A stretch of DNA of 51,018 nucleotides from Rhodococcus gordoniae (GTDB lineage: Bacteria > Actinomycetota > Actinomycetes > Mycobacteriales > Mycobacteriaceae), in assembly GCF_001646655.1 (NCBI RefSeq), contig NZ_LPZN01000029.1, forward strand, positions 1-51,018. The letters run 5' to 3'. The notes under the pieces were generated by a model. The model saw nothing but the letters and a program-made list of their open reading frames with translations. It was not told where the DNA came from and made no database searches. Of this stretch, positions 1-7,881 are shown in pieces. A program made the position numbers and the translations under genes. Numbering within the stretch: position 1 is the first letter of the stretch; each line of letters starts with the position of its first letter.

Positions 1-383
1 CAGCCGTATCGAGCTGTCCGCATTCCAGTCCGACGGGTCGCTGCGGGGTTTCGTCGTCTCGGGCAGATGGCCCGCGACCACCCGTGAATGGGCCCAGGTG
101 CTGGCGATGACGGTGCGGATCGCGTCGCTGCCGGGACTGCTGCCCACCTCGACCGTGTTCGGGGTGAAGGAGGAACTGCCCGAGAACCCCGAACCCGGGA
201 CCGTGGGTCTCGTCGTCGCAGAAGGTCCGGTGCTCGGTGAGCGCGCCGTCTCGGCCTCGAGCATCGCGCGGCGTGGGTCGAGGCCGAACCGGACGGCACG
301 GTGACGGCGCTGGTCAGCAAGGTGGGAGTGGATCCGGGCAACGATCCCGACACCGCGATTCTGGCCATGCTGCTCGCTTCGTG
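1..383 (+). pseudogene. 3' end of an unrecognised gene, apparently frameshifted
   Basis: The gene enters from the left edge. Frame 2 reads as good coding sequence from base 2 (through the stretch VRIASLPGLLPTSTVFGVKE) until about base 265, then loses coding character and stops at 302-304. Frame 1 takes over with coding-like sequence ending AILAMLLAS and a TGA at 381-383, but has its own stop at 238-240, so the two halves can only be joined by a one-base shift between about 241 and 278, near the run gcgcgcggcg. Either the gene is truly broken or the assembly has a one-base error. I do not recognise the family. No signal peptide or membrane segment is visible in the part shown. Confidence 0.45.
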
Positions 384-431
384 AGGCCGCCCTGAAAATG
401 AGAGTTCGGTTCTCCGAAAGTTAGCATTGCC

Positions 432-461
432 TTTACAGAATTCGGTTTGCCGAGCTAACGT
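432..461 (+). promoter_or_regulatory. Candidate housekeeping promoter for the riboswitch/Mn exporter transcript
   Basis: TTTACA at 432-437 (five of six matches to TTGACA) is followed after 18 nt by TAACGT at 456-461. The predicted transcription start near 468 coincides with the first base of the riboswitch aptamer, which supports the call. Confidence 0.5.
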
Positions 462-468
462 TGTCGTC

Positions 469-578
469 GGCGAAGGGGAGTAGCCCCCAATCGCAGGGTC
501 GACATACTGGCGGCGCCCGACACGGCGACGCCCGGCCCCGCGGACCGGACCATCTTCCGGTGGGCGAGACCTTCGGCC
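469..578 (+). ncRNA. yybP-ykoY family (Mn2+-sensing) riboswitch aptamer
   Basis: The leader of the GDT1-type gene carries the conserved blocks of this class in order: GAAGGGGAGTAGC from 472, CAGGGTCGACATACTGGCGG in the middle, and GGCGAGACCTTCGG near the end. CGAAG at 471-475 pairs with CTTCG at 571-575 to close P1. The class is known to bind Mn2+ and to switch on Mn exporters including UPF0016/GDT1 relatives, which matches the gene directly downstream. The call rests on motif recognition; a covariance-model scan would settle it. Confidence 0.88.
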
Positions 579-605
579 GCCCGACGCACCGTGCGTCCGG
601 CGTCC

Positions 606-640
606 GGAGGAAGCCCCGTTTCCTCCCTACGAAAGGAGGA
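606..640 (+). promoter_or_regulatory. Riboswitch expression platform with mutually exclusive RBS hairpins
   Basis: TTTCCTCC at 619-626 can pair upstream with GGAGGAA (606-612) or downstream with GGAGGA (635-640), which is the ribosome binding site of the exporter gene. The two hairpins cannot coexist, so the first would free the RBS and the second would hide it. This suggests translational rather than transcriptional control; no U-tract terminator is present. Confidence 0.6.
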
Positions 641-647
641 GACACAT

Positions 648-1346
648 ATGTGGTCCGCACTCGTCCTGTCCTTCGCGGTCGTCTTCATCGCCGAACTCGG
701 CGACAAATCCCAGCTCATGGCGATGACCTTCGCCCTGCGATATCGCTGGTGGGTCGTCCTGTCCGGGATCCTGTTCGCCACCACCGCGGTCCATCTCGTC
801 TCGGTGGCCGTCGGGCACTATCTGGGCGTGGCGATCCCCGCGACCGCCATCGCGATCGTCGGCGGCCTCGCCTTCCTGATCTTCGGTGCGTGGACGCTGC
901 GCGGCGACTCTCTCGACGACGACGAGCAGTCGAAGGCCGGACGCGTCGCGCGGTCCGCCTTCCTCGCGGTGACCTCGGCGTTCTTCCTCGCCGAACTCGG
1001 CGACAAGACGATGCTCGCCACCATCACCCTCGCGACCGACAACAACTGGGCCGGGGTGTGGATCGGATCGACGGTCGGCATGGTCGCCGCCGACGCGCTG
1101 GCCATCATCGCCGGCGCCGTGCTGGGCCGGCACCTGCCCGAGAATGCCATCCGTTTCGGCGCTGCCGCACTGTTCTTCGGCTTCGGTGCGTGGATGCTCG
1201 GCGACGGACTGTTCCCGGAGACCGGCGCCGTGGGACCGATCGCCGGAGCGGTGGCCCTGCTGCTGTCCGTCGGCGTGATCGCGGCGATGCGCCTGCGGGC
1301 TCGTCGCGCTGCCGAGGACGAGTCCCCCGCCCTGATGCGGCCCTGA
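648..1346 (+). CDS. GDT1/UPF0016 (TMEM165) family manganese exporter
   Basis: This 232-residue integral membrane protein probably exports Mn2+ (possibly Ca2+) from the cytoplasm. It has the two-fold repeat of the family: each half begins with the signature E-L-G-D-K-(S/T), at residues 16-21 and 116-121, inside a membrane helix where the acidic residues bind the cation. Six to seven hydrophobic segments are visible, with a short acidic loop (SLDDDEQ) between the halves. The ATG at 648 is chosen because it has a strong AAAGGAGGA ribosome binding site 7 nt upstream; an in-frame extension upstream would run into the riboswitch. The yybP-ykoY leader implies induction by excess manganese. Family assignment is firm; the metal is inferred from the riboswitch. 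Confidence 0.9.
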   Translation: MWSALVLSFAVVFIAELGDKSQLMAMTFALRYRWWVVLSGILFATTAVHLVSVAVGHYLGVAIPATAIAIVGGLAFLIFGAWTLRGDSLDDDEQSKAGRVARSAFLAVTSAFFLAELGDKTMLATITLATDNNWAGVWIGSTVGMVAADALAIIAGAVLGRHLPENAIRFGAAALFFGFGAWMLGDGLFPETGAVGPIAGAVALLLSVGVIAAMRLRARRAAEDESPALMRP

Positions 1347-1391
1347 TCACCCCCTCCGAACAGTGTTCTTCCTCCCCGTACAGGAGTATGC

Positions 1392-1405
1392 TTGCCGATA
1401 GGCAA
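1392..1405. promoter_or_regulatory. MarR-type operator
   Basis: The palindrome TTGCCGATAGGCAA (5-bp arms, 4-bp centre) sits immediately after a TATGCT -10-like element at 1387-1392 and 21 bp before the MarR start codon. Such TTGCC/GGCAA dyads are typical MarR sites, so autorepression of the marR-MFS pair is likely. Confidence 0.7.
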
Positions 1406-1425
1406 ATAAATTCGGAGGTGGTTCC

Positions 1426-1929
1426 ATGTCTGATCTCTCAGGCAGCGCCCCTCGATCCGGAACTCTCCCGTTCGACGCGGAAGACGTCCACCGTCTGCGT
1501 ATCGCGATCGGACGGATCTCCCGCCGCATGGGCATGTTCGCCTCGGAGGAAGGGCTGACGCGCTCGCAGTCGACCCTCCTCACGACCGTCGCCCGCCACG
1601 AGACGATCGGAGTCCGCGACCTCGCGGAGATCGAAGGGCTCAACCCCACCATGTGCTCGCGCATGGTGGGCAAACTCGAAGACGACGGGTTGCTCACCCG
1701 GTCCCCCGACGCCGACGACAAGCGCGTCGTCCGCGTCCACATCACTCCCGCCGGTGCCGCACTCTCGGCGGAACTGCGCGACCGCCGCACCGCCCTGTTC
1801 GCCCGTCACCTCGCCGAACTGGACGACCGGCACCTCGCTGCTCTGCACGGCGCGCTGCCCGCCCTCGAGGCACTCTCGCAGCGCGTCGCCGATTCACCGC
1901 GCCCCTCCGCCGAGGGGGGTCGCCCGTGA
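1426..1929 (+). CDS. MarR-family transcriptional regulator
   Basis: A 167-residue winged-helix regulator. Residues about 61-90 (VRDLAEIEGLNPTMCSRMV) form the helix-turn-helix and 94-107 (DADDKRVVRVHIT) the beta wing with the family's conserved D-x-R region; flanking helices would dimerise. ATG 1426 has GGAGGTGG 6 nt upstream. The stop overlaps the GTG start of the MFS gene by 4 nt (GTGA), so the two are translationally coupled. The palindrome at 1392-1405 in front of the gene is the likely operator. The usual role of such pairs is release of an efflux pump on binding a phenolic or drug-like ligand; the ligand cannot be read from sequence. Confidence 0.9.
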   Translation: MSDLSGSAPRSGTLPFDAEDVHRLRIAIGRISRRMGMFASEEGLTRSQSTLLTTVARHETIGVRDLAEIEGLNPTMCSRMVGKLEDDGLLTRSPDADDKRVVRVHITPAGAALSAELRDRRTALFARHLAELDDRHLAALHGALPALEALSQRVADSPRPSAEGGRP

Positions 1930-3173
1930 CGGTGCTCGCCGACATCAGAGGACAGACCTTCGCCGCCCTGCGCGGGCCCAACTTCCGCCTCTACATCAGC
2001 GGCCAGGCGATCTCGCTCGTCGGCACGTGGATGCAGACGGTCGCGCAGTCGTGGCTCGTCCTGCAGCTCACCGGCTCCGCGACCGCCATCGGCATCGTGC
2101 TCGCGCTGCAGACCGTGCCGATGCTGCTGCTCGGCCCCTACGGCGGCGTGGTCGCCGACCGATCCGACAAACGCCGGCTCATGATCGGGTTGCAGACCCT
2201 CATGGGTGTGCAGGCCCTGATCCTGGGGTTGCTCGTCGTCACCGACACCATCGCCCTGTGGCACGTCTACGTCCTGGCGGTCGCGCTCGGCCTCAACCAG
2301 TGCTTCGAGAACCCCGCCCGACAGTCGTTCATGCTCGAACTGGTCGGTCCGGAGGATCTGCGCAACGCCGTGAGCCTGCAGTCGGTCCTCGCCTCGTGCT
2401 CCCGCATGATCGGCCCGGCCGTCGCCGGCCTGGTCATCGCCGCGGGCGGACTCGGCGTGTGCTTCCTGCTCAACGCCGCGAGCTTCGTCGCCGTCGTCAC
2501 CTCGTTGCTGCGACTCGACGTCTCCCGGCTCCAGCGCTCCCCCGCCGCCGCCCGCGCGAAGGGACAGCTGCGCGAGGGTTTCGCCTACGTCCGCAGCACG
2601 TCCGACCTGGCCGTCCCGCTGCTGATGATGGCGCTCGTCGGATGTCTGGCCTTCGAGTTCCAGGTGGTTCTGCCGGTCCTGGCCGACCACACCTTCGCTG
2701 CCGGTGCCGGGGCCTACGGCTTCCTCACCGCCGCAATGGGCGCCGGGTCCGTCGTGGGCGGGCTTGTCGTCGCCACTTGGGGCCGGACCGGAACCCGGCC
2801 ACTCATCGTCACCTCACTCGCGTTCGGCATCGCCCTGGCGGTCGCCGCGGCGGCCCCGAACCTCACCACGCTCATCGTGGTCATGGTGATCGTGGGTGCC
2901 CTGAGCGTGACCTTCACATCCACCACCAACAGTTCGCTGCAGCTCGCCGCCGCTCCGACGATGCGCGGCCGGGTGATGGCCCTGTGGTCGGTCGCCTTCC
3001 TCGGCTCGACGGCCATCGGTGGTCCCATCGCCGGATGGGTCAGCGAGCAATGGGGTGGCCGGGCCGGACTGGTGCTCGGCGCCGTCGCCTGTCTGGTGGC
3101 CGCAGCGATGGGTATCGTCGCGCTGCGCCGCAGGGCCTCCACCCCCGCGGAGGTCACGACGGTCACCGGCTAG
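1926..3173 (+). CDS. MFS transporter (MFS_3/EntS-like), MarR-controlled efflux candidate
   Basis: A 415-residue protein with about 12 membrane helices. It starts with the MFS_3-type N-terminus (LRGPNFRLYISGQAISLVG) and has motif A as VADRSDKRRLM near residues 76-86 between helices 2 and 3. The GTG at 1926 overlaps the MarR stop and yields a normal N-terminus; earlier codons in this frame only read through the MarR gene. The family exports siderophores or drugs; the MarR partner points to inducible efflux. It is 56 nt upstream of the following SDR gene and may be cotranscribed. Confidence 0.85.
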   Translation: MTVLADIRGQTFAALRGPNFRLYISGQAISLVGTWMQTVAQSWLVLQLTGSATAIGIVLALQTVPMLLLGPYGGVVADRSDKRRLMIGLQTLMGVQALILGLLVVTDTIALWHVYVLAVALGLNQCFENPARQSFMLELVGPEDLRNAVSLQSVLASCSRMIGPAVAGLVIAAGGLGVCFLLNAASFVAVVTSLLRLDVSRLQRSPAAARAKGQLREGFAYVRSTSDLAVPLLMMALVGCLAFEFQVVLPVLADHTFAAGAGAYGFLTAAMGAGSVVGGLVVATWGRTGTRPLIVTSLAFGIALAVAAAAPNLTTLIVVMVIVGALSVTFTSTTNSSLQLAAAPTMRGRVMALWSVAFLGSTAIGGPIAGWVSEQWGGRAGLVLGAVACLVAAAMGIVALRRRASTPAEVTTVTG

Positions 3174-3229
3174 GGTTCGTGACGAAGGACACTGACGAGC
3201 CCTACAGCTCGAGACAGGAGATACGAACA

Positions 3230-3997
3230 GTGGAGATTCAGGGATCCGCCGCGCTGGTGACCGGTGCCGCATCCGGTCTCGGCGCCGCAACCGCGCGCCG
3301 CCTCGCCGACGCCGGAGCTACCGTCTTCGGCCTCGACCTGCAGCAGTCCATCGACCGCGTCGGCGATTCCGCCCCCGCGGGCGTCACGCTCCTCGCCACC
3401 GATGTGACGAGCGGCGACGAGGTCCAGGCGGCCGTCGATCGCATCGTCGAATCCGGTGTTCCGTTGCGCATCGTCGTCAACTGCGCCGGTGTCGGCTGGG
3501 CCGGCCGCATCCTGTCGAAGAACGGCCCGCACGACCTGGAGCTGTTCCGCACGGTCATCACCGTCAACCTGCTCGGCACGTTCAACGTCATGCGCCTGGC
3601 GGCCGACGCCATCTCCAAGACCGGGACGGTCGACGAGTCGGGTCAGCGCGGCGTCATCATCAACACCGCCTCGGTGGCGGCCTTCGAGGGCCAGATCGGC
3701 CAGATCGCGTACTCCGCGTCGAAGGGTGGCGTGCACGGTATGACCGTCCCCGCCGCGCGCGATCTCGCGCAGTTCGGCATCCGCGTCAACACGATCGCCC
3801 CCGGCATCGTCGACACCCCGATGCTCGCCGGGGTCACCGAGGAGTACCGCAAGGGCCTCGAGGCCGGCGTGCCGTTCCCCTCGCGGCTCGCTCAGCCCGC
3901 CGAGTACGCGCAGCTCGCGCAGATGATCGTCGAGCACGACTATCTCAACGGCGAGACCATCCGTATGGACGGCGCCCTGCGCATGGCGCCGCGCTAG
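3230..3997 (+). CDS. SDR, 3-hydroxyacyl-CoA dehydrogenase type-2-like
   Basis: A 255-residue classical short-chain dehydrogenase. The NAD-binding motif TGAASGLG is at 11-18, NCAG at 84-87, and the catalytic S148, Y161 and K165 are all present (SVAAFEGQIGQIAYSASK). The overall pattern, including the insert QRGVIINTASVA and the ending GETIRMDGALRMAPR, matches the HADH2/17-beta-HSD10-like group that oxidises 3-hydroxyacyl-CoA or hydroxysteroids. The GTG start at 3230 follows GACAGGAG by 9 nt. Substrate is inferred from family resemblance only. A strong hairpin just downstream suggests the transcript ends here. Confidence 0.85.
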   Translation: MEIQGSAALVTGAASGLGAATARRLADAGATVFGLDLQQSIDRVGDSAPAGVTLLATDVTSGDEVQAAVDRIVESGVPLRIVVNCAGVGWAGRILSKNGPHDLELFRTVITVNLLGTFNVMRLAADAISKTGTVDESGQRGVIINTASVAAFEGQIGQIAYSASKGGVHGMTVPAARDLAQFGIRVNTIAPGIVDTPMLAGVTEEYRKGLEAGVPFPSRLAQPAEYAQLAQMIVEHDYLNGETIRMDGALRMAPR

Positions 3998-4011
3998 GCG
4001 GCTTCGCCACC

Positions 4012-4053
4012 CGTGCGCGTTTCCGGTGGTTCCCGCTACCGGAAACGCGCACG
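4012..4053. terminator. Perfect 16-bp inverted repeat, terminator-like
   Basis: Arms 4012-4027 and 4038-4053 are exact reverse complements around a 10-nt loop. It lies 14 nt after the SDR stop and 17 nt before the hydrolase start. There is no U-tract, as is common for actinobacterial hairpins, so termination is likely but unproven. Confidence 0.6.
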
Positions 4054-4070
4054 TGCGCTGGACTGGTCAC

Positions 4071-4880
4071 ATGCGGATCGTTCTCGCCGTGCTGCTCGTC
4101 GGCGTGCTCGTCGGCGTCGCCGGGTGGGCGCTGCAACGACGCCTGATCTATCTGCCCGACACCACCGCTCCCCCGTCCGCCGCGACCGTCCTGCCGGGTG
4201 CCGAGGATGTCGTGCTCAGGACGTCGGACGGTCTCGAGCTCGACGCCTGGTTCGTGCCCGGCCGAAAACCCGAGGGTGCCGGGCACGAATTCACCGTCCT
4301 GCTCGCCGCCGGTAACGGCGGCAACCGCCTCGGTCGCGCCGATACCGCCGCCGACCTCGCCGCGGCGGGTTTCTCGACGCTGCTGCTCGATTACCGCGGT
4401 TACGGCGGCAACCCCGGCAGCCCGACCGAGGAGGGTCTCGCCGCCGATGCCCGCGCGGCACTGGACCATCTCCGCTCGCGCGACGACGTCGACCCCACCC
4501 GGCTGCTGTATTTCGGGGAGAGCCTCGGTTGCGCGGTCGTCACCGCACTCGCCGTCGACGAACCTCCGGCGGGAATGCTGCTGCGCTCGCCGTTCACCGA
4601 TCTCGCCGCCGTGGCCCGGCACCACTATCCGTTCGTCCCCGCCGCCGTGCTGAAGGACGAGTTCCCGGTCGCCGAGCTCGCCGCCCGCATCGACGTGCCG
4701 ATCACGGTCGTCTACGGCACCGCCGACACCATCGTCCCGCCGGCACAGAGCGCGGCGGTCGCCGATGCCGCCCGGCAGTTGTCCGAGCGGGTGCAGCTCG
4801 CCGGTCTCGAACACAACGACCCGCCGATGTTCGGCGCTCCCGTGGTGGAGGCGCTGATCCGGCTCACAGCAGGCCTGTGA
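4071..4880 (+). CDS. Membrane-anchored alpha/beta hydrolase (BEM46/ABHD-like)
   Basis: 269 residues. A single N-terminal hydrophobic segment (3-20) followed by QRRLIYLPD is the usual start of BEM46-like hydrolases, placing the catalytic domain on one face of the membrane. The complete triad is visible: nucleophile S151 in GESLG, D219 in YGTADT and H248 in LEHND; the oxyanion region is AAGNGG. ATG 4071 is preferred because it begins exactly at the anchor, although there is no strong RBS. Substrate unknown; probable esterase or lipase-like activity. Confidence 0.8.
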   Translation: MRIVLAVLLVGVLVGVAGWALQRRLIYLPDTTAPPSAATVLPGAEDVVLRTSDGLELDAWFVPGRKPEGAGHEFTVLLAAGNGGNRLGRADTAADLAAAGFSTLLLDYRGYGGNPGSPTEEGLAADARAALDHLRSRDDVDPTRLLYFGESLGCAVVTALAVDEPPAGMLLRSPFTDLAAVARHHYPFVPAAVLKDEFPVAELAARIDVPITVVYGTADTIVPPAQSAAVADAARQLSERVQLAGLEHNDPPMFGAPVVEALIRLTAGL

Positions 4881-4921
4881 GCCGCGCCGCGCCGGCGTGA
4901 TCGCTCGTGCGCGGAGCGCCC

Positions 4922-6562
4922 CTACAGGTCCTCGAGGTACGGGATGTCGAGCACCGCACGATCACTCATCCACTCGCGCAGCACCTTCGTCGCGATCACG
5001 TCGTCCTCGTTGTACTCGAGCAACCGCAGGCGCTGCGCCGGATCGGGCTCGCCCGCCATGCCCACGGCTTCGCGGTACCAGCTCATCGACGCCTCTCCCC
5101 CGGCCTCGGCGTCGCGCCAGTGATGCCCCGCGATCGGCGCGATCTTCTTCAGTCCCTTGCCGTTCGGGCACACGAACTGGTCGGTGACGGCCTGGAAGAT
5201 GTCGACCCACTCGTTCGAGCCGATGAACGCCTTGATCTCCGCGAGCTCCGGCACACCCGGGAAACCGTGGAACCGCCGTGCCGACGACAACAACCACTTG
5301 TCCTCCGCCGACCGCGAATAGCAGTAGGCCGCAAAGGTCTTCCCCCGCCGTTCGGCGGCGCGCCGCTGATCCGACAGCCAGCGCCAGAACTCGGCGAACG
5401 AACGTGCCTCGTCGTCGGTCGGCACGGGCTCCCACGTCGCGAACGGGATGTACTCGGACGACGAGCCCGCATTGAGCAGCGTGCCCCACAGATAGGCGCC
5501 GTGCTCGTGGTAGCTCTCCATGTCGATGTCGACCTCGACGTCGGCGCGGTGGACGTGCACGTGCCGGTACCGACGCACGAGCGGCGCACCGGCGAGCCAG
5601 GCCCGCGCCGTGACGATCGCGTCCTCGAACGAGCCCTGCGGCCACGCCTCGGGTTCCTCACCCTCCCACCGGGCGAGTCCGTCGATGGTGTGGACGTCGA
5701 GTTCACGCAGCACGGCGGCGCGTTGCCCCGGCGCGACCAGCGACACGTCGCGGCTCACCGTGAGTTCGGCGCGGCAGCGATCCCACCACGGGCAGGTCTT
5801 GCACTCGCCGATCTGCGACGGGGAGGTCGGGGTGCGGCCCCGGGCGATCTCGAGACGGTCGGTCAGACGGGCGTCGTAGTCGTCGAGGATCGGGTCGAGA
5901 TCGTGCACGAGGATGCAGTCGCCGCCGTACCCGATCGCGCCGGCGACCTTCGCGGAGCTTGCGAGCCCGTGCCGCTCGAGCATGCGGTACAGGTGCGCGA
6001 GCCGCATCTGGTCGCGCACCTGACTGCGCACCTTGCGGGTCTCGTCCACAGCGGGTGCCCACGCGAACAGATCGGTGGTGAGCGCGCCGCGTCCGGGATC
6101 GGTGACCTTGTGGTTGACGACGATCACCGGGATGTACCCACCGTGCTCGGCGTCGCGCAGCAGGACCTCCGACCGTCCGCGGCGTCCGGTGTCAGGTTCG
6201 CTCGGTAGTACCGCACCCCAGATCCGGTCGGCGCCCGCGCGGCACGCATCGAGCGTGCGTTCGGCGCGCTGCCGCATCGGTCCTTCGGGAGCGACGAGCA
6301 CCCACCCCTCCGGGTCGGCGTCGAACAGCTTCTGACGGATCGCCTCGCGGTGCGCAGCCGCTGCCTCCTGACGTTGCCGAGCACCGGGATTCTCGGGTGC
6401 ACCTGCGAGTTCGTCGGGGAAGGTGGCGTCGAGATAGACCCGGTGGCGGCACCTCGTCAGCGCAGCGGCCTCGAGGGCGACGACTGTGCGCTGTGACACT
6501 CCGCGTTCGGGCCGCGGTAGTTCTCCGGTTGCGTCCACGACATTCCAGGGTATTCCCTGCAC
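4922..6562 (-). CDS. TM0106-family RecB-like putative nuclease
   Basis: 546 residues. The N-terminal half resembles a RecB-type PD-(D/E)xK nuclease fold with the cysteine cluster CKTCPWWDRC, which could hold a metal or Fe-S cluster. The C-terminal half carries an RNase H-like/DnaQ-type exonuclease core, beginning VEVDIDMES (acidic D-x-D-x-E motif) and ending with EYNEDDVIATKVLREW, where the last acidic residues complete the site. This two-domain order is that of the TM0106 family, whose function is poorly known but presumed to be in nucleic-acid processing. The GTG at 6562 is the first start giving the full N-terminus (MQGIPWNVVDATGE); a later start cannot be excluded. It is convergent with the hydrolase and divergent from the DUF6474 gene. 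Confidence 0.82.
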   Translation of the reverse strand: MQGIPWNVVDATGELPRPERGVSQRTVVALEAAALTRCRHRVYLDATFPDELAGAPENPGARQRQEAAAAHREAIRQKLFDADPEGWVLVAPEGPMRQRAERTLDACRAGADRIWGAVLPSEPDTGRRGRSEVLLRDAEHGGYIPVIVVNHKVTDPGRGALTTDLFAWAPAVDETRKVRSQVRDQMRLAHLYRMLERHGLASSAKVAGAIGYGGDCILVHDLDPILDDYDARLTDRLEIARGRTPTSPSQIGECKTCPWWDRCRAELTVSRDVSLVAPGQRAAVLRELDVHTIDGLARWEGEEPEAWPQGSFEDAIVTARAWLAGAPLVRRYRHVHVHRADVEVDIDMESYHEHGAYLWGTLLNAGSSSEYIPFATWEPVPTDDEARSFAEFWRWLSDQRRAAERRGKTFAAYCYSRSAEDKWLLSSARRFHGFPGVPELAEIKAFIGSNEWVDIFQAVTDQFVCPNGKGLKKIAPIAGHHWRDAEAGGEASMSWYREAVGMAGEPDPAQRLRLLEYNEDDVIATKVLREWMSDRAVLDIPYLEDL

Positions 6563-6645
6563 AGGCGACGGCTCGCAGCACCGTCACGTTAGGCTGACGC
6601 GGGGCGCCGGAGCGTCGTGTCGTACCGAATGGAGGGTGCTGTTCG

Positions 6646-7329
6646 ATGGGGTTGTTCACACGGAAGCGTCGCGCGACTCGCAGGGCGGAAGCGAAGGCCT
6701 TGCGGACCAAGGCGAAGCTCGAGGCCAGACTGGTCGCGAAGAATCGGCTCAAGAACGACCGGCGGGCGGCGAAGGTCAGAACGAAGATCGACAAGAAACT
6801 TGCGAAGTCGCAGGTCAAGCTCGATCAGGAACTCGTGAAGTCGCAGGCCAAGCTCGAGAAGGAACAGATCGCGACGCTCAAGGCGCAGAAGAAGGCCGCC
6901 GAGAGCCAGGGTCTCACCGCGGCGAAGGTGCGCCGTTATCTCGGCGTCGCACGCCTGCTCGCGCCGGTGCTCGTCCCGATCGTCTACCAGGCCGTCACGG
7001 CGCTGCGCGGTCAGCTCGACGCTCGTCGCGCGCAGCAGCTCGGGGTGCCGATCGACGAGCTCGGTTCGTTCACCGGTCACGGTGCTCGTCTCAGTGCCCG
7101 CATCGCGGGGGCGGAGCACTCGCTCGCGAAGGTCGAGCAGCGCAACCCCAAGGACGCGGAGACGCAGAAGTTCGCCGCCGCGACCCGCGAACGGCTCACC
7201 GACCTGACCGCGGCGGTGCAGACGGCCGAGCAGATGCCGACCGCACGCCGGAAGTCGGCGCACGCGGCGATTGCCTCGGAACTCGACGGCATCGAAGCGG
7301 ATCTCCTCGCACGCCTCGGCGTGCGCTGA
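6646..7329 (+). CDS. DUF6474 family protein
   Basis: 227 residues. The first 95 are extraordinarily rich in Lys, Arg and Ala (MGLFTRKRRATRRAEAK and onward) and should form a long basic helix or coiled coil. A hydrophobic stretch (VARLLAPVLVPIVYQAVTAL) near 102-121 follows, then a helical domain. This is the pattern of DUF6474, an actinobacterial family of unknown function. ATG 6646 follows GGAGGG by 9 nt. The basic helix next to a membrane-like segment suggests peripheral contact with membrane or nucleic acid, which is speculation. Confidence 0.8.
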   Translation: MGLFTRKRRATRRAEAKALRTKAKLEARLVAKNRLKNDRRAAKVRTKIDKKLAKSQVKLDQELVKSQAKLEKEQIATLKAQKKAAESQGLTAAKVRRYLGVARLLAPVLVPIVYQAVTALRGQLDARRAQQLGVPIDELGSFTGHGARLSARIAGAEHSLAKVEQRNPKDAETQKFAAATRERLTDLTAAVQTAEQMPTARRKSAHAAIASELDGIEADLLARLGVR

Positions 7330-7354
7330 CCGAGCGGGATCGAGCACGACTGCA

Positions 7355-7846
7355 GTGACCAGGTACCCGACCGTTCTCGGCACCACCGCAGGCATCACCA
7401 CCGCGGTGCTGGCGGTGGCCGCCCACGGCACCGCCGGCGGTGGTGTGCCGACGGGACCGGTCGCGGTACTGCTGGTCGCGGTCGCGGCGATCGTCGGGAT
7501 CCTCGGCGCGCACCAGCCGTCGCTGCCTCCGCTGGTGCTCCTCGCCGGCGGACAGGCGGCCACACACGTCACGCTCACCGTGGTGGCTCCGGGCCACGAG
7601 CACATGTCGGTGTCCATGCTGGCCGCACACATGATCGCCGTGGTGGTGTGCGCCGTACTGCTCACCGCCGCGGTCCGCGTGTACGCGGCGTGCGGCACCG
7701 TGCTCCGGACGGTCCTGATGCGCGGTCCCGGTGTCGACGCGCCCGCCGTGCTCGCGCCGACCTCCTCGACCGACCGTCTCGTATGGGGACGCGCGCCTCC
7801 CGCCATCTCGAGGAGAGGACCACCGCTCGCCGCGACCGTGTCGTGA
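7355..7846 (+). CDS. Small membrane protein at the head of the copper locus
   Basis: 163 residues with four predicted membrane helices (residues about 7-25, 31-50, 55-74, 85-105), GHEHMSVSMLAAHM between two of them, and a disordered Pro/Arg-rich tail. The His/Met cluster GHEHM could bind copper. The GTG at 7355 is chosen as it precedes the first helix directly and lies 25 nt after the DUF6474 stop. It is 35 nt upstream of the YcnI gene and probably in the same transcript, implying a role in copper handling. No family name is recognised with confidence. Confidence 0.65.
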   Translation: MTRYPTVLGTTAGITTAVLAVAAHGTAGGGVPTGPVAVLLVAVAAIVGILGAHQPSLPPLVLLAGGQAATHVTLTVVAPGHEHMSVSMLAAHMIAVVVCAVLLTAAVRVYAACGTVLRTVLMRGPGVDAPAVLAPTSSTDRLVWGRAPPAISRRGPPLAATVS

Positions 7847-7881
7847 CGATCGATCCTCTTACTACGAGAAAGACCCCATAC

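Noticed and set aside
418-460. Iron-box (IdeR) or MntR operator before the exporter gene
   Set aside because: GTTAGCATTGCC only loosely resembles such boxes, with no proper dyad. The promoter plus riboswitch explains the region better.
461-1558. 365-codon plus-strand open frame over the riboswitch and exporter gene
   Set aside because: Arg-rich out-of-frame translation of the exporter gene, running through the riboswitch.
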